Source: Astropecten irregularis (Eukaryota; Echinodermata; Asteroidea; Paxillosida; Astropectinidae). From it: a DNA stretch of 64,000 nucleotides. Shown in pieces: positions 47,001-56,866 of this stretch. Every line of letters begins with the position of its first letter. Positions within the stretch are counted from its first letter, which is position 1. Both the position numbers and the translations under genes were made by a program. The notes under the pieces are model-generated. The model did not search any database. It saw only the letters and a list, made by a program, of their open reading frames with translations, and was not told the DNA's origin. The stretch lies in assembly GCA_963971285.1 (NCBI GenBank), contig OZ020244.1, positions 13,206,001-13,270,000 on the forward strand, in the 5' to 3' direction.

Positions 47001-50000
47001 AGTAGAGTCATCAGAGTCTGCGGTACCCCACGTAAAAATATAATCCTCCAGAAGGCGTCTCGATTCAGTGAGCCTAATGCCTTGTGGAGATCGATATAGG
47101 CTGCAATGAACCTACTATGATACTCGCGAAAGCGCTCTGAGAGGACCAGCAGGCCAAAAATTACGGTCAATCGTTGATCTCTTTGGGGTGAGCCCAGACT
47201 GCTCAGGTTGCTGATGCTTAATCAAGTGAGGTCGAATCCTGGCCAGAAGGATCTTAGTAAGAACCTTGCTGGGCACAGAGAGCAATGTCACACCTCGATA
47301 GGCATCGCAATCCTGGCGATCTCCTTTGCCCTTCGAGAGACGAACTACCGGTATATGCCCCTCTTCAAGTCATACCGAACCTAGTAATATGTCATGCAAC
47401 GCCTCAACTTAGGGCATAGGTGGCAAGTGCTTTAGGCACTCGCTTTAGGCACTCGCCAGTCACCTCTCAACAATGTAAACCGGGTTCGAATCCGGAATGG
47501 GTCATCATTGAGTAGAGTTGTGCCTTGGTTCTCTCCTATGCTACGAGGGTTTTTCTCCGGGTTCTCCGTTTTTCCTCCCTTTACAAAACCAAGCACTTTC
47601 GATCTCAGGCTCCGTAATCATAATGGATTGCCGGTATTGCTGGCAGCCGAGGGCGCCGATGAATACCGGCAAACTGATTACGTTGTAGCCCGCGCTTTGT
47701 AACTTAAAGAAAAGGAGGGTAATAAATGTAATAATTTTTATTAACTGCACTATATACCCACCAGCTTCTAAGAATTCTGTATGGATACCACAGATCACCG
47801 CAGCCTTCCCACTTTTCAGACTGCGCGCAAAATCATCCGCCACGGCTCCATCCGCAACCCTCGTTTCCAAAAGCGTAGCAAGATCACAGCCGATCGGTGG
47901 GTCGGCAACCAATGGTGGATCCTAGATATTCAGATGGGTATAGCCGGTGGATCAGCACGGTACAACTGCTCGAAGTATAGGATGCCCAACAAGCCCTCAC
48001 CTCAGACTTCTCCGTCAGCAACTCACCGTTTGCAGACTTGACCGAGCAATTACCTCCGAGACTGACTTAGAGGAACGAAATGCACGAATCTTATTAAGCG
48101 GCCCCAGAATCCCCCGTCCACAGGTGACTCTCGATCCGCTAACACATAGACCGTACATGCGCCTCCTTGTCAGCCCTATGGGATCGCACGGCCAAGCGCC
48201 TCAACTTCTTTGCCTCTAGGTTGCCATTCAGTCTAGCCTCCTGACTATTATCTATCAGTCTAAGCGTACTCGGAGACAAAGCGCCTCCTAGTTACTCTTG
48301 GAGCTCCAAGCCATTCACCAGCAACCGACAGAGTGGTGTCCTGGAAAAAAACCCACATCACCTCCGGGCTCTCCCGAGTGGGCATTCCCCAAGCTGATCA
48401 CGACGCTCGCGCGCAAAATCATCCGCCATGGCTCCCGAAAACGACTCACATCAAGCCTTACCTGAGATGATGCCAGCCTCCTGGTCTTGAGTTGCAACGA
48501 GCAAGCGGTGATCAGTGTTGAGGTACTGCGCACTCCGGAAAACCCGGCAGTTCTGAAGAATCCTCCATAAAACGACCGTCCACGAGAAAATGATTGATCT
48601 CCTTCGCAAAAACGCCGTTATTGAAATACCAAGTCCAACAATGACGCTTCGGGCGCTAATACCAAGAGCCAGCAAAATGTCCAACCCCACGTATACGTCC
48701 CCGATACTTTGAAAGATCAAGAAGCCTATTCGGCCATTCTGTCCCCGGATACCAGACCATTGGGACTACCCTTTAAACGTCCCGTAGCCGACCCTGTCAG
48801 CACCGGTGGAGGCATTGAAGTCTCCCATGACCAAGAGAGTGTCTCCGTGAGGACACCCATCCAAAACAGACTCGAGATCGGTGTAGAATGCATCCTTGTC
48901 CGATGCCTGTAGATCACATCGGAACATACACTGAGACCACCGAGATAACACCCAAAGAGTGTAATCCGGAGCCTCATAATACGTACGCTCGTTGACCGGT
49001 TTAGCCTCCACTACCATCGGAGTCAACCGCATCTGCCACCCCACCGAGTGGCAGTCATCGAGACAGCCAGACAAGGAGTAAGCTGTAAGCACTGATCTCA
49101 CCGCTCTTTGGACGCCGTACCTCAGAGAGAGAAGCAATCATAATTCCGGGTGGACCAAGCAGAGGAAAATCTCGCAGAGAGAGAACATTCCACGCAGCCA
49201 CCCGGCGGCAGGACCGCCTCGGGTTAAACCCAGCAGAGTCGCCGTCCGTACTAAATGTCATGCAAACACATCAACTGTAATTCTTTTCACAGCTGGGTCG
49301 ACGAAGCTGTTCGTAATGTCTTGCTTAAGAACACAAAATACCGCATTGTCAGGTTGGCTGGGATCGAAGAAACATCCCGCTGAATTCTCCACAAGGATCC
49401 TGAGCCCATTCATGTTACCAATGTTACCATTTAATTCCTGTGCGCTTGGTTACAATAGCAAACATTCGTCGCTTACGATAGCAGACTTTTTTTAGCTATA
49501 CGATTAGCGTACTTCACTGGAGAGCTGTCTCTCTTGCTATGCTAAGCAAGGCCTTCTGCAGAATGCATATAACAGCGCGTTAGCAGAACAAAAAATCAAG
49601 GTTAGCCAAGAAATTCTTCGCGAACCGAAAGTCTTGCTTACGGATTCCATGAAATAGATTTTCGCGCGTAGCAGTGCCCGTAAGCACAAAAATAGGCCAT
49701 AACGGTTTCCGTGAAATTGGTGCCTATGGTTGAGTTTTATTCACCAGACAATTCAGCCATTATACTCAAAAAACGATTTCTTGTCATTTTGTTTATTCGG
49801 AAAACATCTGTTATCCTCTTCCCTTATCCAATTATGAGGTTTAAACCGCCTACAGTGTGCGAAATATGGCCATGCTTAATATATTGTATCAAGTATTACT
49901 GGTAATAGCAGACCCAGCCTGTGTCATACTTTTAAGATGCTTGAACTTATATTGCAGATGAAGCTATGTGTTGGAAAGAGGAGCCTCTTGGCATGGAGGA

Positions 50001-51279
50001 CGGCCGCATAAAGGATGGCAGCATCACAGTTTCTTCTTCTTACAACATAAAACACGGACCTACAAGGTCACGACTTAATACCCAAGGTATGTTGTGTTCG
50101 AGCTCTTCGCAGTATTTAGTTTGAAGGCGGATGTTTTTATGAATCAGCGAATAACATTTGATGACTAGTGACTACCCATTAGAAAATGACCAGCGACTGT
50201 AATGCTGACCACATACAATCCAGTGATCAGTGGCCAGCAATTACTAGCCAATGCTATAATGAGCAAGACAGTGCTCGTATATCAGCGCCATTCATTTTGT
50301 AATTCGGTGCCAGTGAATATTGACTAGCATCAATGACTGTGCATGTTACACTGAGTACAGGGGCCGATTTCACAAACGCATTGCGACCATCGCTAAAGCC
50401 CAAATCCATCGCTAAATGGAGAATTGCTATGGAAAGTAGTGATCGATTTTCTGTTAAGTGATGTATTTGGTCTTTAGCGATGATCGTAAAGCGTTAGTGG
50501 AATCGGCCTCTGGTCTAGTGACTACGATCCGTGGCTAGGACCTGTGACTAGAAGCCAATGGACAGTTACCTTTAACATGACAGTCGACCCAATAGACTCT
50601 GCCTGATTTGATGACATTCTTATGACCCAAACATTTCCAGGTGGAATAACTAGATAGGGCCTATACAGGATGCCGTTTTTTACGCTCAGTGACTAACCTT
50701 CTTTAAGAGGCCCGACAGAAAATACAAACTCAACGGGTGACGTCTTCAGTTTTACTCCCTTGACTTCTGCATTCAAACTCATCCTACAGGCTTTGTCGCT
50801 GCATGGGTTGCTGGTCCTCGTGACGCCAGTCCATGGATTCAAGTTAACTTCACTACCACAGTCGCCATCACTGGTCTCATCACTCAAGGCCGTGGGGACG
50901 ATGATTGGACTGACCAACGAGTGACCAAGTACCAGGTGGATTACAATAAAGGTGGTCCAACCTGGGATCACGTGACTGGTAGAGACGGAGTATCCATAAC
51001 GGTAAGTTTGATGGATATTTTTGCAAACAGAAATAACCACAGGCACCGTAATTATCACATTCTTTATCAATATTTATGCATACCGCGGTTGACGTGTCTA
51101 ATTACTCTCTTCGGTCTTTTTGTTTGTTTTGGTGTTCGCAGTTCCCTGGTAATATCGAAATGAACACTACCGTGTCCACTAGATTCCCGATAGCCTTGCA
51201 TACCAGATCCATTCGTATTCTACCCACTGGATGGATCACACGTTGCAGTATGCGCTTTGAGGTGATTGGCTGCTCTTAG
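41081..51279 (+). CDS. secreted F5/8C (discoidin) domain protein, five exons (251 aa)
   Basis: Exons 41081-41144, 42003-42215, 49958-50086, 50790-51001 and 51142-51279 have consensus splice sites, join in phase and total 252 codons. Residues 1-20 (MAVFVRILGFVALAMLTDNI) form a signal peptide. Residues 22-92 are a Cys-containing region I do not recognise (WAIPVEDPCLYTKIRMGGVN). Residues about 97-250 form a discoidin/F5-8C domain: CWKEEPLGMEDGRIKDGSIT, SRLNTQG, WVAGPRDASPWIQVNFT, ITGLITQGRG, VTKYQVDYNKGG and IRILPTGW, closed by a final Cys pairing with Cys97. Length and cysteines are those of a complete domain. Discoidin domains bind lipids or sugars and mediate adhesion, so an extracellular lectin or matrix role is likely; the ligand is unknown. 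GRGDDDW contains an RGD triplet, but this site is often RG-x in the family. Intron 3 (7.7 kb) is loaded with transposons. Confidence 0.85.
41491..41844 (+). mobile_element. TTAAAGG-end MITE, copy 1
   Basis: Inverted termini TTAAAGGTAGTATCATACTT and its near complement at the right end. Interior landmarks are CAGGGTATGAAGATGGTGCT, GTATTTATCCAGAAATTAGT, CAACGACCGA and GTATGGGACTGAAATTTTCA. One of at least eight copies in 41-62 kb. It lies in intron 1 of the discoidin gene. TTAA at both ends would fit a TTAA target site, but it also belongs to the inverted repeat. Confidence 0.8.
42296..42560 (+). repeat. GGAGACA repeat, copy A
   Basis: Shares with 43226-43480 the order GGGAGACATTC, CATCCTC-AAACCAATGAACTT, GAAATTGA-ATATGTT and a hairpin made of GGGAGACA and TGTCTCC. 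Both copies lie in intron 2 on either side of MITE copy 2, in the same orientation. A short ATA/ATT microsatellite precedes it (about 42262-42280). Confidence 0.65.
42714..43079 (+). mobile_element. TTAAAGG-end MITE, copy 2
   Basis: Same family as copy 1, in the same orientation, with a slightly decayed left end (ACATGTAGTATCATACTTGG) and a clear right end (GTATGATATTACCTTTAA). It lies in an intron of the discoidin gene. Confidence 0.75.
43226..43480 (+). repeat. GGAGACA repeat, copy B
   Basis: Diverged copy of 42296-42560, with AGGGAGACATC facing ATGTCTCCTTAA to make a hairpin of about seven base pairs. Function unknown; probably a dispersed non-autonomous repeat. Confidence 0.6.
44021..44340 (+). 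mobile_element. TTAAAGG-end MITE, subfamily B copy
   Basis: Starts TTAAAGGTACAGTACAGGAT and shares the GTATTTATCCAGAAATTAGT and AAACAACGACCGAAAAT core of the family, but its ends resemble the second subfamily seen at 61478-61798. The right border is unclear. Confidence 0.6.
45234..45537. mobile_element. hAT-type MITE with perfect 8-bp target duplication
   Basis: TIR CAGGCGCGGTTCTA on the left and its exact complement TAGAACCGCGCCTG on the right, flanked on both sides by ATTTCTAG (45226-45233 and 45538-45545). A CAG...CTG end with an 8-bp duplication is the hAT signature. The interior has a T-run/G-run (about 45259-45287) and no coding capacity. The intact duplication points to a recent insertion. 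Confidence 0.9.
46560..49265 (-). mobile_element. degenerate APE-type non-LTR retrotransposon (LINE)
   Basis: Read on the minus strand, the 5' side (about 49260-48750) gives endonuclease pieces: VAAWNVLSLRD, SEVRRPKSGEI, YSLSGCLDDCHSVGW and LLVMGDFNAS, the last being the catalytic GDFN block. The middle gives VLRYLNTDHRLL-like pieces. The 3' side (about 47170-46690) gives reverse transcriptase pieces: AAYIDLHKALGSLNRDAFW and the catalytic FDFADDAV. Pieces lie in several frames with many stops, so it is an old dead copy. The clade is uncertain. It sits antisense in intron 3 of the discoidin gene and is interrupted by a SINE. Confidence 0.75.
47410..47735 (+). mobile_element. tRNA-derived SINE inserted in the LINE
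   Basis: A pol III B box (GGTTCGAATCC at about 47484) follows an A-box-like string (GTGGCAAGTGC) with a duplicated TTAGGCACTCGC between them. The body contains CTACGAGGGTTTTTCTCCGG and TTGCTGGCAGCCGAGGGCGC, wording I recall from SINEs of marine deuterostomes, and ends in a GTAATAA-type tail. It splits the LINE's reverse transcriptase and endonuclease parts, so it is the younger insertion. Exact borders and target duplication are not seen. Confidence 0.65.
50360..50510. mobile_element. 151-bp MITE with GGGGCCGATTTCACAAACGC ends
   Basis: The left 39 bases and the reverse complement of the right 39 agree at most positions, including the ATCGCTAAAG inner part, so nearly half the element is inverted repeat. 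The GGGGCC-ATTTCA opening resembles the Harbinger-type TIRs elsewhere in the window. It lies in intron 4 of the discoidin-domain gene, which has no other long feature. Confidence 0.75.
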
Positions 51280-51444
51280 AGCACACGCATTATGCAGATG
51301 CACTTGGGCATCAATGTGAACTCACGCGACTGTAAATCACTAATGGTTAATTCCTTTAGGTTCATTTTAAGATCTTTGTAGTTTTTCCGATTTTTGGGTG
51401 AATAGAACGAAAGCATTTAACATGTTTTAAGGGCGTGTACAACT

Positions 51445-51768
51445 AATAAAGGTAACAGAACAGCTTTCACACTTTTTCTAATCCAGTGTGTACAATCATG
51501 TTGAGCCCATTCGGACATCTAAGTCCCGAGAAAACATTAAACAAAAAACGACTCAATGTTTCTTATAAAACATAAAGGAGGATTTTTATTTTAAAAAAAA
51601 TGTTGTTAGTGTTTGGTTTTACTCCTTCTGGATATAAATACACCATTTCAGGCGGAAGTATTAGAACGATATGTTTCTACCAGCACCATCTTCATACCAT
51701 AGACATTATACGTAAATCTGTGAACATTTCTGTTTTGGTTTGTTACCAATGTTGTACGTGCCCTTTAT
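51445..51768 (-). mobile_element. TTAAAGG-end MITE, subfamily B copy, reverse orientation
   Basis: Carries the reverse complement of the family core (ACACCATTTCAGGCGG and CATCTTCATACC) and lies just downstream of the discoidin gene. Ends are decayed. It could supply transcript-end sequence for that gene, for which no canonical AATAAA is seen close to the stop. Confidence 0.55.
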
Positions 51769-52119
51769 TATTTCATATAAGAAATTGACAACAGTGAGGT
51801 ATCTACTAGTGAATGAACATTTAATAATGAGAAAGATATATAATTATGTATTATGGAAAAGTTTTAAAATGTTTACATTACTGCATCAATATTCTTGAAG
51901 TAATCTTATTTGATTCGTAATCATTTAATTACAATATTGATTCGTCATCATTGTTTCTGAATTCATGATTACAGACGAACCGAGTTCTGAGATTTTGAAA
52001 TGACCAAAACTGGTTTTTAAATTGTTTGTACATTTCGCAATTAACTTAAGAAATATCTAATTTAGGCCTATAGAGAGTGTTGAAGGTTTATTGTAATCAA
52101 ATTTGGGAAATTGCTTCGA

Positions 52120-52330
52120 TTTGCTCTTCGATTTGAACAAAAAACGTGGGGTCGGCAGGTTTGCGACTTACATGTGACGTATAGCACGGTTTTTCGTCGC
52201 GCAAGGTGGCGTGCAGGCTAAATTATGGGTCTAGAACACTTTTGGCACAAACAATGATTCACATTTTGAGTTTTATAATACAGATGCATTTAAATTCATA
52301 TGAGTTTGATTACAATAAGACTTAAACAGC
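52120..52330 (+). repeat. dispersed repeat, partner of 60970-61115
   Basis: Shares the order GGGGTCGGCAGGTTTGCGAC, ACA-CAATGA and TTTTATAA-ATACAG-TG with the segment at 60970-61115. Non-coding, borders unclear. Confidence 0.5.
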
Positions 52331-52543
52331 TTCGACGTTTGAGTATTGTGACCATAGTACATGTATCTCTATATCAAGATAGTCTAGCAAAGTGTGTGGT
52401 TATATTTAAAGTCAATTTATATCAACTTTTAAATGCAGCTCAGTTGATTTTACTTAGGGCCCAATTTTAAACTTATTGTCTGTGTTATTTATTTGTCCCT
52501 TTTAATATGTTTTCTGTTCTTTCTTTTGTTTGTAAGTTAATTT

Positions 52544-52618
52544 ATACTGGATAGCTCAGTTGGTAGAGCGTCTGTACTGTGTTTATGAGGTCGCCAATTC
52601 GAATCCCACTCCTGTCCA
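52544..52618 (+). tRNA. degenerate tRNA-like sequence (pseudo-tRNA or SINE head)
   Basis: An A box (TAGCTCAGTTGGTAGAGC) and B box (ATTCGAATCCC) are spaced as in a tRNA. The T stem (GCCAA facing CCCAC) and the acceptor stem do not pair, so it is not a working tRNA. It could be a pseudogene or the 5' part of a tRNA-derived SINE. Confidence 0.5.
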
Positions 52619-53088
52619 TTTTTCTTTGTCAACTTTCCAATTACTTTTATTTTAACTATAACAGTTCTGTACATTTTTAACTAGAAATGATCATATTGTA
52701 AAAATTTATTGTCAACTTAATATTTTTAGTCTTCGGACTTTTTATTGGGACGGTGTTCTAAATAAACCGAAATTGTATTTGACCTGCTTTGTTGTGTGAA
52801 CTCTTTGCAGTTTCTTTATGTAGGCCCTCTCTCTTTCGAAGGAGCTGCACCACACAAACTAGGGGTCAGACATTTAATATACATAGATTATTATTAAGAG
52901 GAGTTTCCACAACCCGTTACTTTGTGATTCAACTTCTGAGTAGAGCTGGCATTTTGAATGCCTTATGAAATTTGGCGGCAAGTTGGTTTGGAAAAGATAT
53001 ATTGTTCCTATAATTCGGTGTGTTTTTTCTGGTTAGCAGAACTCCGGCTCACTAACCGAAAATTTAAAAGGACTGGGCGAATTGTGTT

Positions 53089-53389
53089 TCAAGGTAATAT
53101 CATACGTTAGTTTTTATCAAGGAAATACAGATTCATGGGCAAAAATATCCGCCTGAGATGGTGTATTTATCCAGAAATAAGTAAAACAACGACCGAAAAT
53201 CTTTTTGATCTTTTAAAAGATCAAATATAAAGCAGACTTAAGAAAAAATGTGGCTGTTTTCTCAAAAACTGGACACCCAACGTATGAGACTGAAATTTTC
53301 ACAGATGACTGTTACTGTATCTTCCTTGTTATTTTTGCCCATGAATGTGTATTTCTTTGACAAAAACAAAAGTATGATATTACCTTTAA
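53089..53389 (+). mobile_element. TTAAAGG-end MITE with fold-back left end
   Basis: The right part follows the family consensus to TATTACCTTTAA. The left 55-60 bases are not the usual left end but the inverted copy of the right end (AAGGTAATATCATACG, then TATCAAGGAAATACAGATTC). The copy therefore has two right ends facing outward. Confidence 0.75.
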
Positions 53390-53799
53390 ATGGCCTTTTG
53401 ACAAAGATCTAAACGTCAGGGCTCTCGTAACTCCAAGTAACATCTCAATGTCAATGACCAAACACCCATTATATAATTATTGTTCATGCTTCGATGAAAG
53501 TCATTTCCACTTTCCCTTCTAGAAAACCCACTCAACTGTGTAGGTTTCGTACATACACTGAAACTAGCCTAAAAAGCATTAGCCTTGACCAAGGCTATAT
53601 GAAGCATTTTAAAGGCCTGCAAGCGCTCATAATATACAATACACGTACAGTGTGCGGTAACGGTGCCGACAGTCGCCAGTGCGTTTCTAGCTCAACTGTG
53701 GAACGGTTACTAACTTTTGGTGATGCTAGGAGTCCACTGGGCCGGCGCCAGTGGGTGCCAGTTCGCGCCAATGCAATTTGCTGTTAATGCAATTTTATG

Positions 53800-55180
53800 C
53801 TAAAAGCACTCTCAAGTATGAGAAAAACTCGCAAACCTTGCGTTTTTTTAGCATCGTGTGAAAATGCCTTAATTTATGCAAACATCATTTTGCCCTGTTG
53901 TAAAACCTGCAAAAGATTAACCACAGCAGAAAAGACAACCCAATTTGATATATAGCGTTCTTTAATGCTTTTTATTACCAAAAGGAAAGTATCTTGGGTA
54001 TGAAAACGTACTAAAAGTTAAGAACTAAATATGTACAGGGAAAATAACATTGATGATTTATTTGACTGGGTTTTCATGAGGCTATTAACTAGCCGGGATA
54101 TAGAGACAGATTAATATAATTTGCGTCATGTCATTGTTTATAAACTTTCGGTACAAAATTAGCATCATTTCACCATGTTCACACTGTTGAACAAATTGTC
54201 TTTTTATCACATACCATCAGAGGCCTTGTTCCAATGAATTTATACCTGATTATCATATTATGGGGCAAATTGAGTTTGTTACAACACTGACAAAAGCAAC
54301 ATAACACACAACATAATTATGACGCAGCATGTTTTGTATCAGTAGGCATATACATTGTGGTGAGTTTACACTCAAAGTCTTTAATACATTGGCATTGAAG
54401 GTTAAACCTTTCATGGTCTTAACGTTAAGACTTGATGGTTAAAGCCTTATACATGTGTAGCTGTATCCCTTACCTTGAGATGCACAGCTTTTGCTTCACC
54501 AACATCCGGAACCATTATACATTATCGCACACTATTACATTGATCCTCTCATTTACCCCAATGCTAACAATTTAGTGCATTTAAACAAAATAATTACTTT
54601 CATAATAACTCCTCATAGGCCCCTACTCAATAGAAAAGAGCAAAATCTTGCGATTGCTGCATCTGTCGAGCAAATATCAATCAACAAATAAAATCAATCC
54701 ATATTTCTTTCCTTAAAACTATACAAGCTTAGTATATAACGCATGATTTGTTCAATTCTTTTCATTAAAAAAGGCTGAAATCAATCATTCCAATTTAAAA
54801 ATGCTAACAATAATTGAATAATCTATTCGCTAATATAAATGCAAATTCAATAGAAATTTTGTTAAAAAACGCTTAACATTATTAACTTTTACTTAAGTAC
54901 GCAGCATGCTAAATTCATAATTTGTAACAAAACTGACTAAAAAGAAAAATGAAATATGCGCGGTATCGCCTAGAATAAGAATGCAAATATTTACAAAAAT
55001 GAATACAAGCAATACAAAATACAGGTATATTATATAATGTGATATAATTTTAATAAAGCCCTATGCAATATCCATATCATATACGTGTTGTAAAATTGCG
55101 TAATAATGTTGTAGCAAATGTATCAATTGTTCTCCTTTTTTGCGCCTTGGGCATTTATGGGTGCATCTGAAGCCCTATCC
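53800..55180. other. intergenic stretch, no feature seen
   Basis: Very AT-rich. No exon, tRNA or clear repeat recognised between the MITE copies. Confidence 0.5.
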
Positions 55181-55186
55181 CATGTA

Positions 55187-55551
55187 TTAAAGGTAGTATC
55201 ATACTTTGGTAAGACAACAAAACAGAAATGATCACAGATTTACGTATAACTTACAGGGTATGAAGATGGTGTTAGTTGAAACATACCGTTCAATTATTTC
55301 CGCCTGAAATGCTGTATTTATCCAGAAATTAGTAAAACAACGACCGAAAATCTTTTTGATCTTTTTAAAGATCAAAAATGAAAGAGAAAAGACTTAAGAA
55401 ATACTGTGGCCGTTTGTCACTGTTTTCTCAAAAAGTGGGCACCGTATGGGACTGAAACTTTCACAGATGACTATTACTGTATTGTCCTTGATATTTGTGC
55501 CCATGAATCTGTATTTCTTTGACAAAAACCAATGTATGATAATACCTTTAA
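55187..55551 (+). mobile_element. TTAAAGG-end MITE, full copy
   Basis: TTAAAGGTAGTATCATACTT at the left, AATACCTTTAA at the right, and the complete interior including a ten-base hairpin GATCTTTTTAAAGATC. This is the best-preserved full-length copy in the window (365 bp). Confidence 0.85.
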
Positions 55552-56401
55552 GCCTATGATATAACTACATGTATAACTGTAATGAAAATTTATATTCAAA
55601 GAAAGAGTAGACTCAACCAATACACACAATTGCAACAGGAGACAGACCCTCATCACCCACAATATTAATCAATAGAAAGAAGGACGATGGGTCTCAACAG
55701 GATATTTCTTTAGTATGTTAATGGAAAGGCACCAACAGCACAAACACAATGTACAAAATGTAGCCCTATAATAATGCGACAACACAGTGTTACTTGGAAG
55801 ACTGTCAAAATTTAAACTTCTAATAGTATAACAAGGCAAAGGCACTGTAAAGGCATTGGCATTTTGAAGATTTTACTAATATATAATTATGAAGGATTGA
55901 GATTGATCATTAAATCATTTGTAGGCTACGTCAAAAAGAATCTTATAAAAATTATCTTAAACCTCCGATGAAACCAACGCATGCCTAATCTTCAGATCTA
56001 TGTGACATGATAAAATTTATAAGACTTACACGGTAGAAGGCGGGAATCAATGTTAACAGGAAAAAGATTGTCAGGCTGTTAAAAACAAAAGATCGATAAG
56101 CCATTAATTGTTAATTATCAAACTACCAATCTTTAAGTTGTATACACATCGCATTATCATTGTCTTTAAAAAAAATGTGTGCATCATAAAAACTGATATG
56201 TGCTAACACGTTGAGCCAAAATATTCAACTTACAAAAACGCCTTTTTTGCGTTTGCTTTTTTGTTTTGTTTGTCTGGCTCCCCTGACGTGAATATTTCCT
56301 ATGTTGATAAAAATCATGTCAAGTATATTGAAAAAAAAACGAGGGACCCAAAATGGAGACTTTGAAATATCCACAAAAAAATGAGATTAAATGAACATTG
56401 T

Positions 56402-56629
56402 ATGCAAATTAGGCTTGCCCTTCACCGACGTGGATGAGCACTACTTTCTTAGTGCTTGTTAAAAAATGACATGCTGGCTCAAGTGGGATTCGAACCCACG
56501 ACCTCCTGCTTACTAGTGCAGATGCCATACCGCTAGGACACACAGCTTGCTGGGGTCAGCGGGGTGAATCGAATCCAATATCGCGGCGGGTACTGCAATA
56601 AATCATGAATACTAAATATTTAATTTGCA
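56402..56629 (-). mobile_element. tRNA-like SINE flanked by a 14-bp direct repeat
   Basis: On the minus strand a tRNA-like head (A box GTCCTAGCGGTATGGCATC, B box GGTTCGAATCC, T stem GTGGG/CCCAC perfect, loop with TAG) lies at about 56545-56471. The acceptor stem is poorly paired and the anticodon loop has an extra base, so it is not a working tRNA gene. The unit is bracketed by the identical string TAAATGAACATTGT (56388-56401 and 56630-56643), a target-site duplication of LINE-driven insertion. Oddly, the inner edges are also inverted repeats (ATGCAAATTA facing TAATTTGCAT). Confidence 0.7.
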
Positions 56630-56866
56630 TAAATGAACATTGTTTCCATTTGGCTACCCAATTCGGTGTCGATAGTATTATGTGTAAGGTTCTGAACAAT
56701 TATTGTATGGAACACAGTCCAAATTCGTATAGTCTGGGATCGTAATCGAATCGTTCTATGTCCGGCACTGACAGGTCTTAGATGCGGAACTCTAAACCGA
56801 AAACTGTGATTTTATCCTGACGTGATTGGCAAATGGAGTCAATTGGCATAGACGGCCTCGTAGTTG

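Noticed and set aside
46196-49261. Host exons in intron 3 of the discoidin gene on the minus strand.
   Set aside because: The readable pieces are endonuclease and reverse transcriptase motifs of a dead LINE in several frames.
50921-51163. The RGD triplet of the discoidin domain as an integrin-binding site.
   Set aside because: It lies at a position where discoidin domains commonly read RG followed by a variable residue in a core strand, so the match is probably structural and not a ligand loop.
52544-52618. A functional tRNA gene.
   Set aside because: A and B boxes are present, but the T and acceptor stems do not pair. Kept only as a tRNA-like relic.
56471-56545. A functional minus-strand tRNA with a TAG anticodon.
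   Set aside because: The T arm is perfect, but the acceptor stem pairs poorly and the anticodon loop has eight bases. The 14-bp flanking direct repeat points to a SINE.
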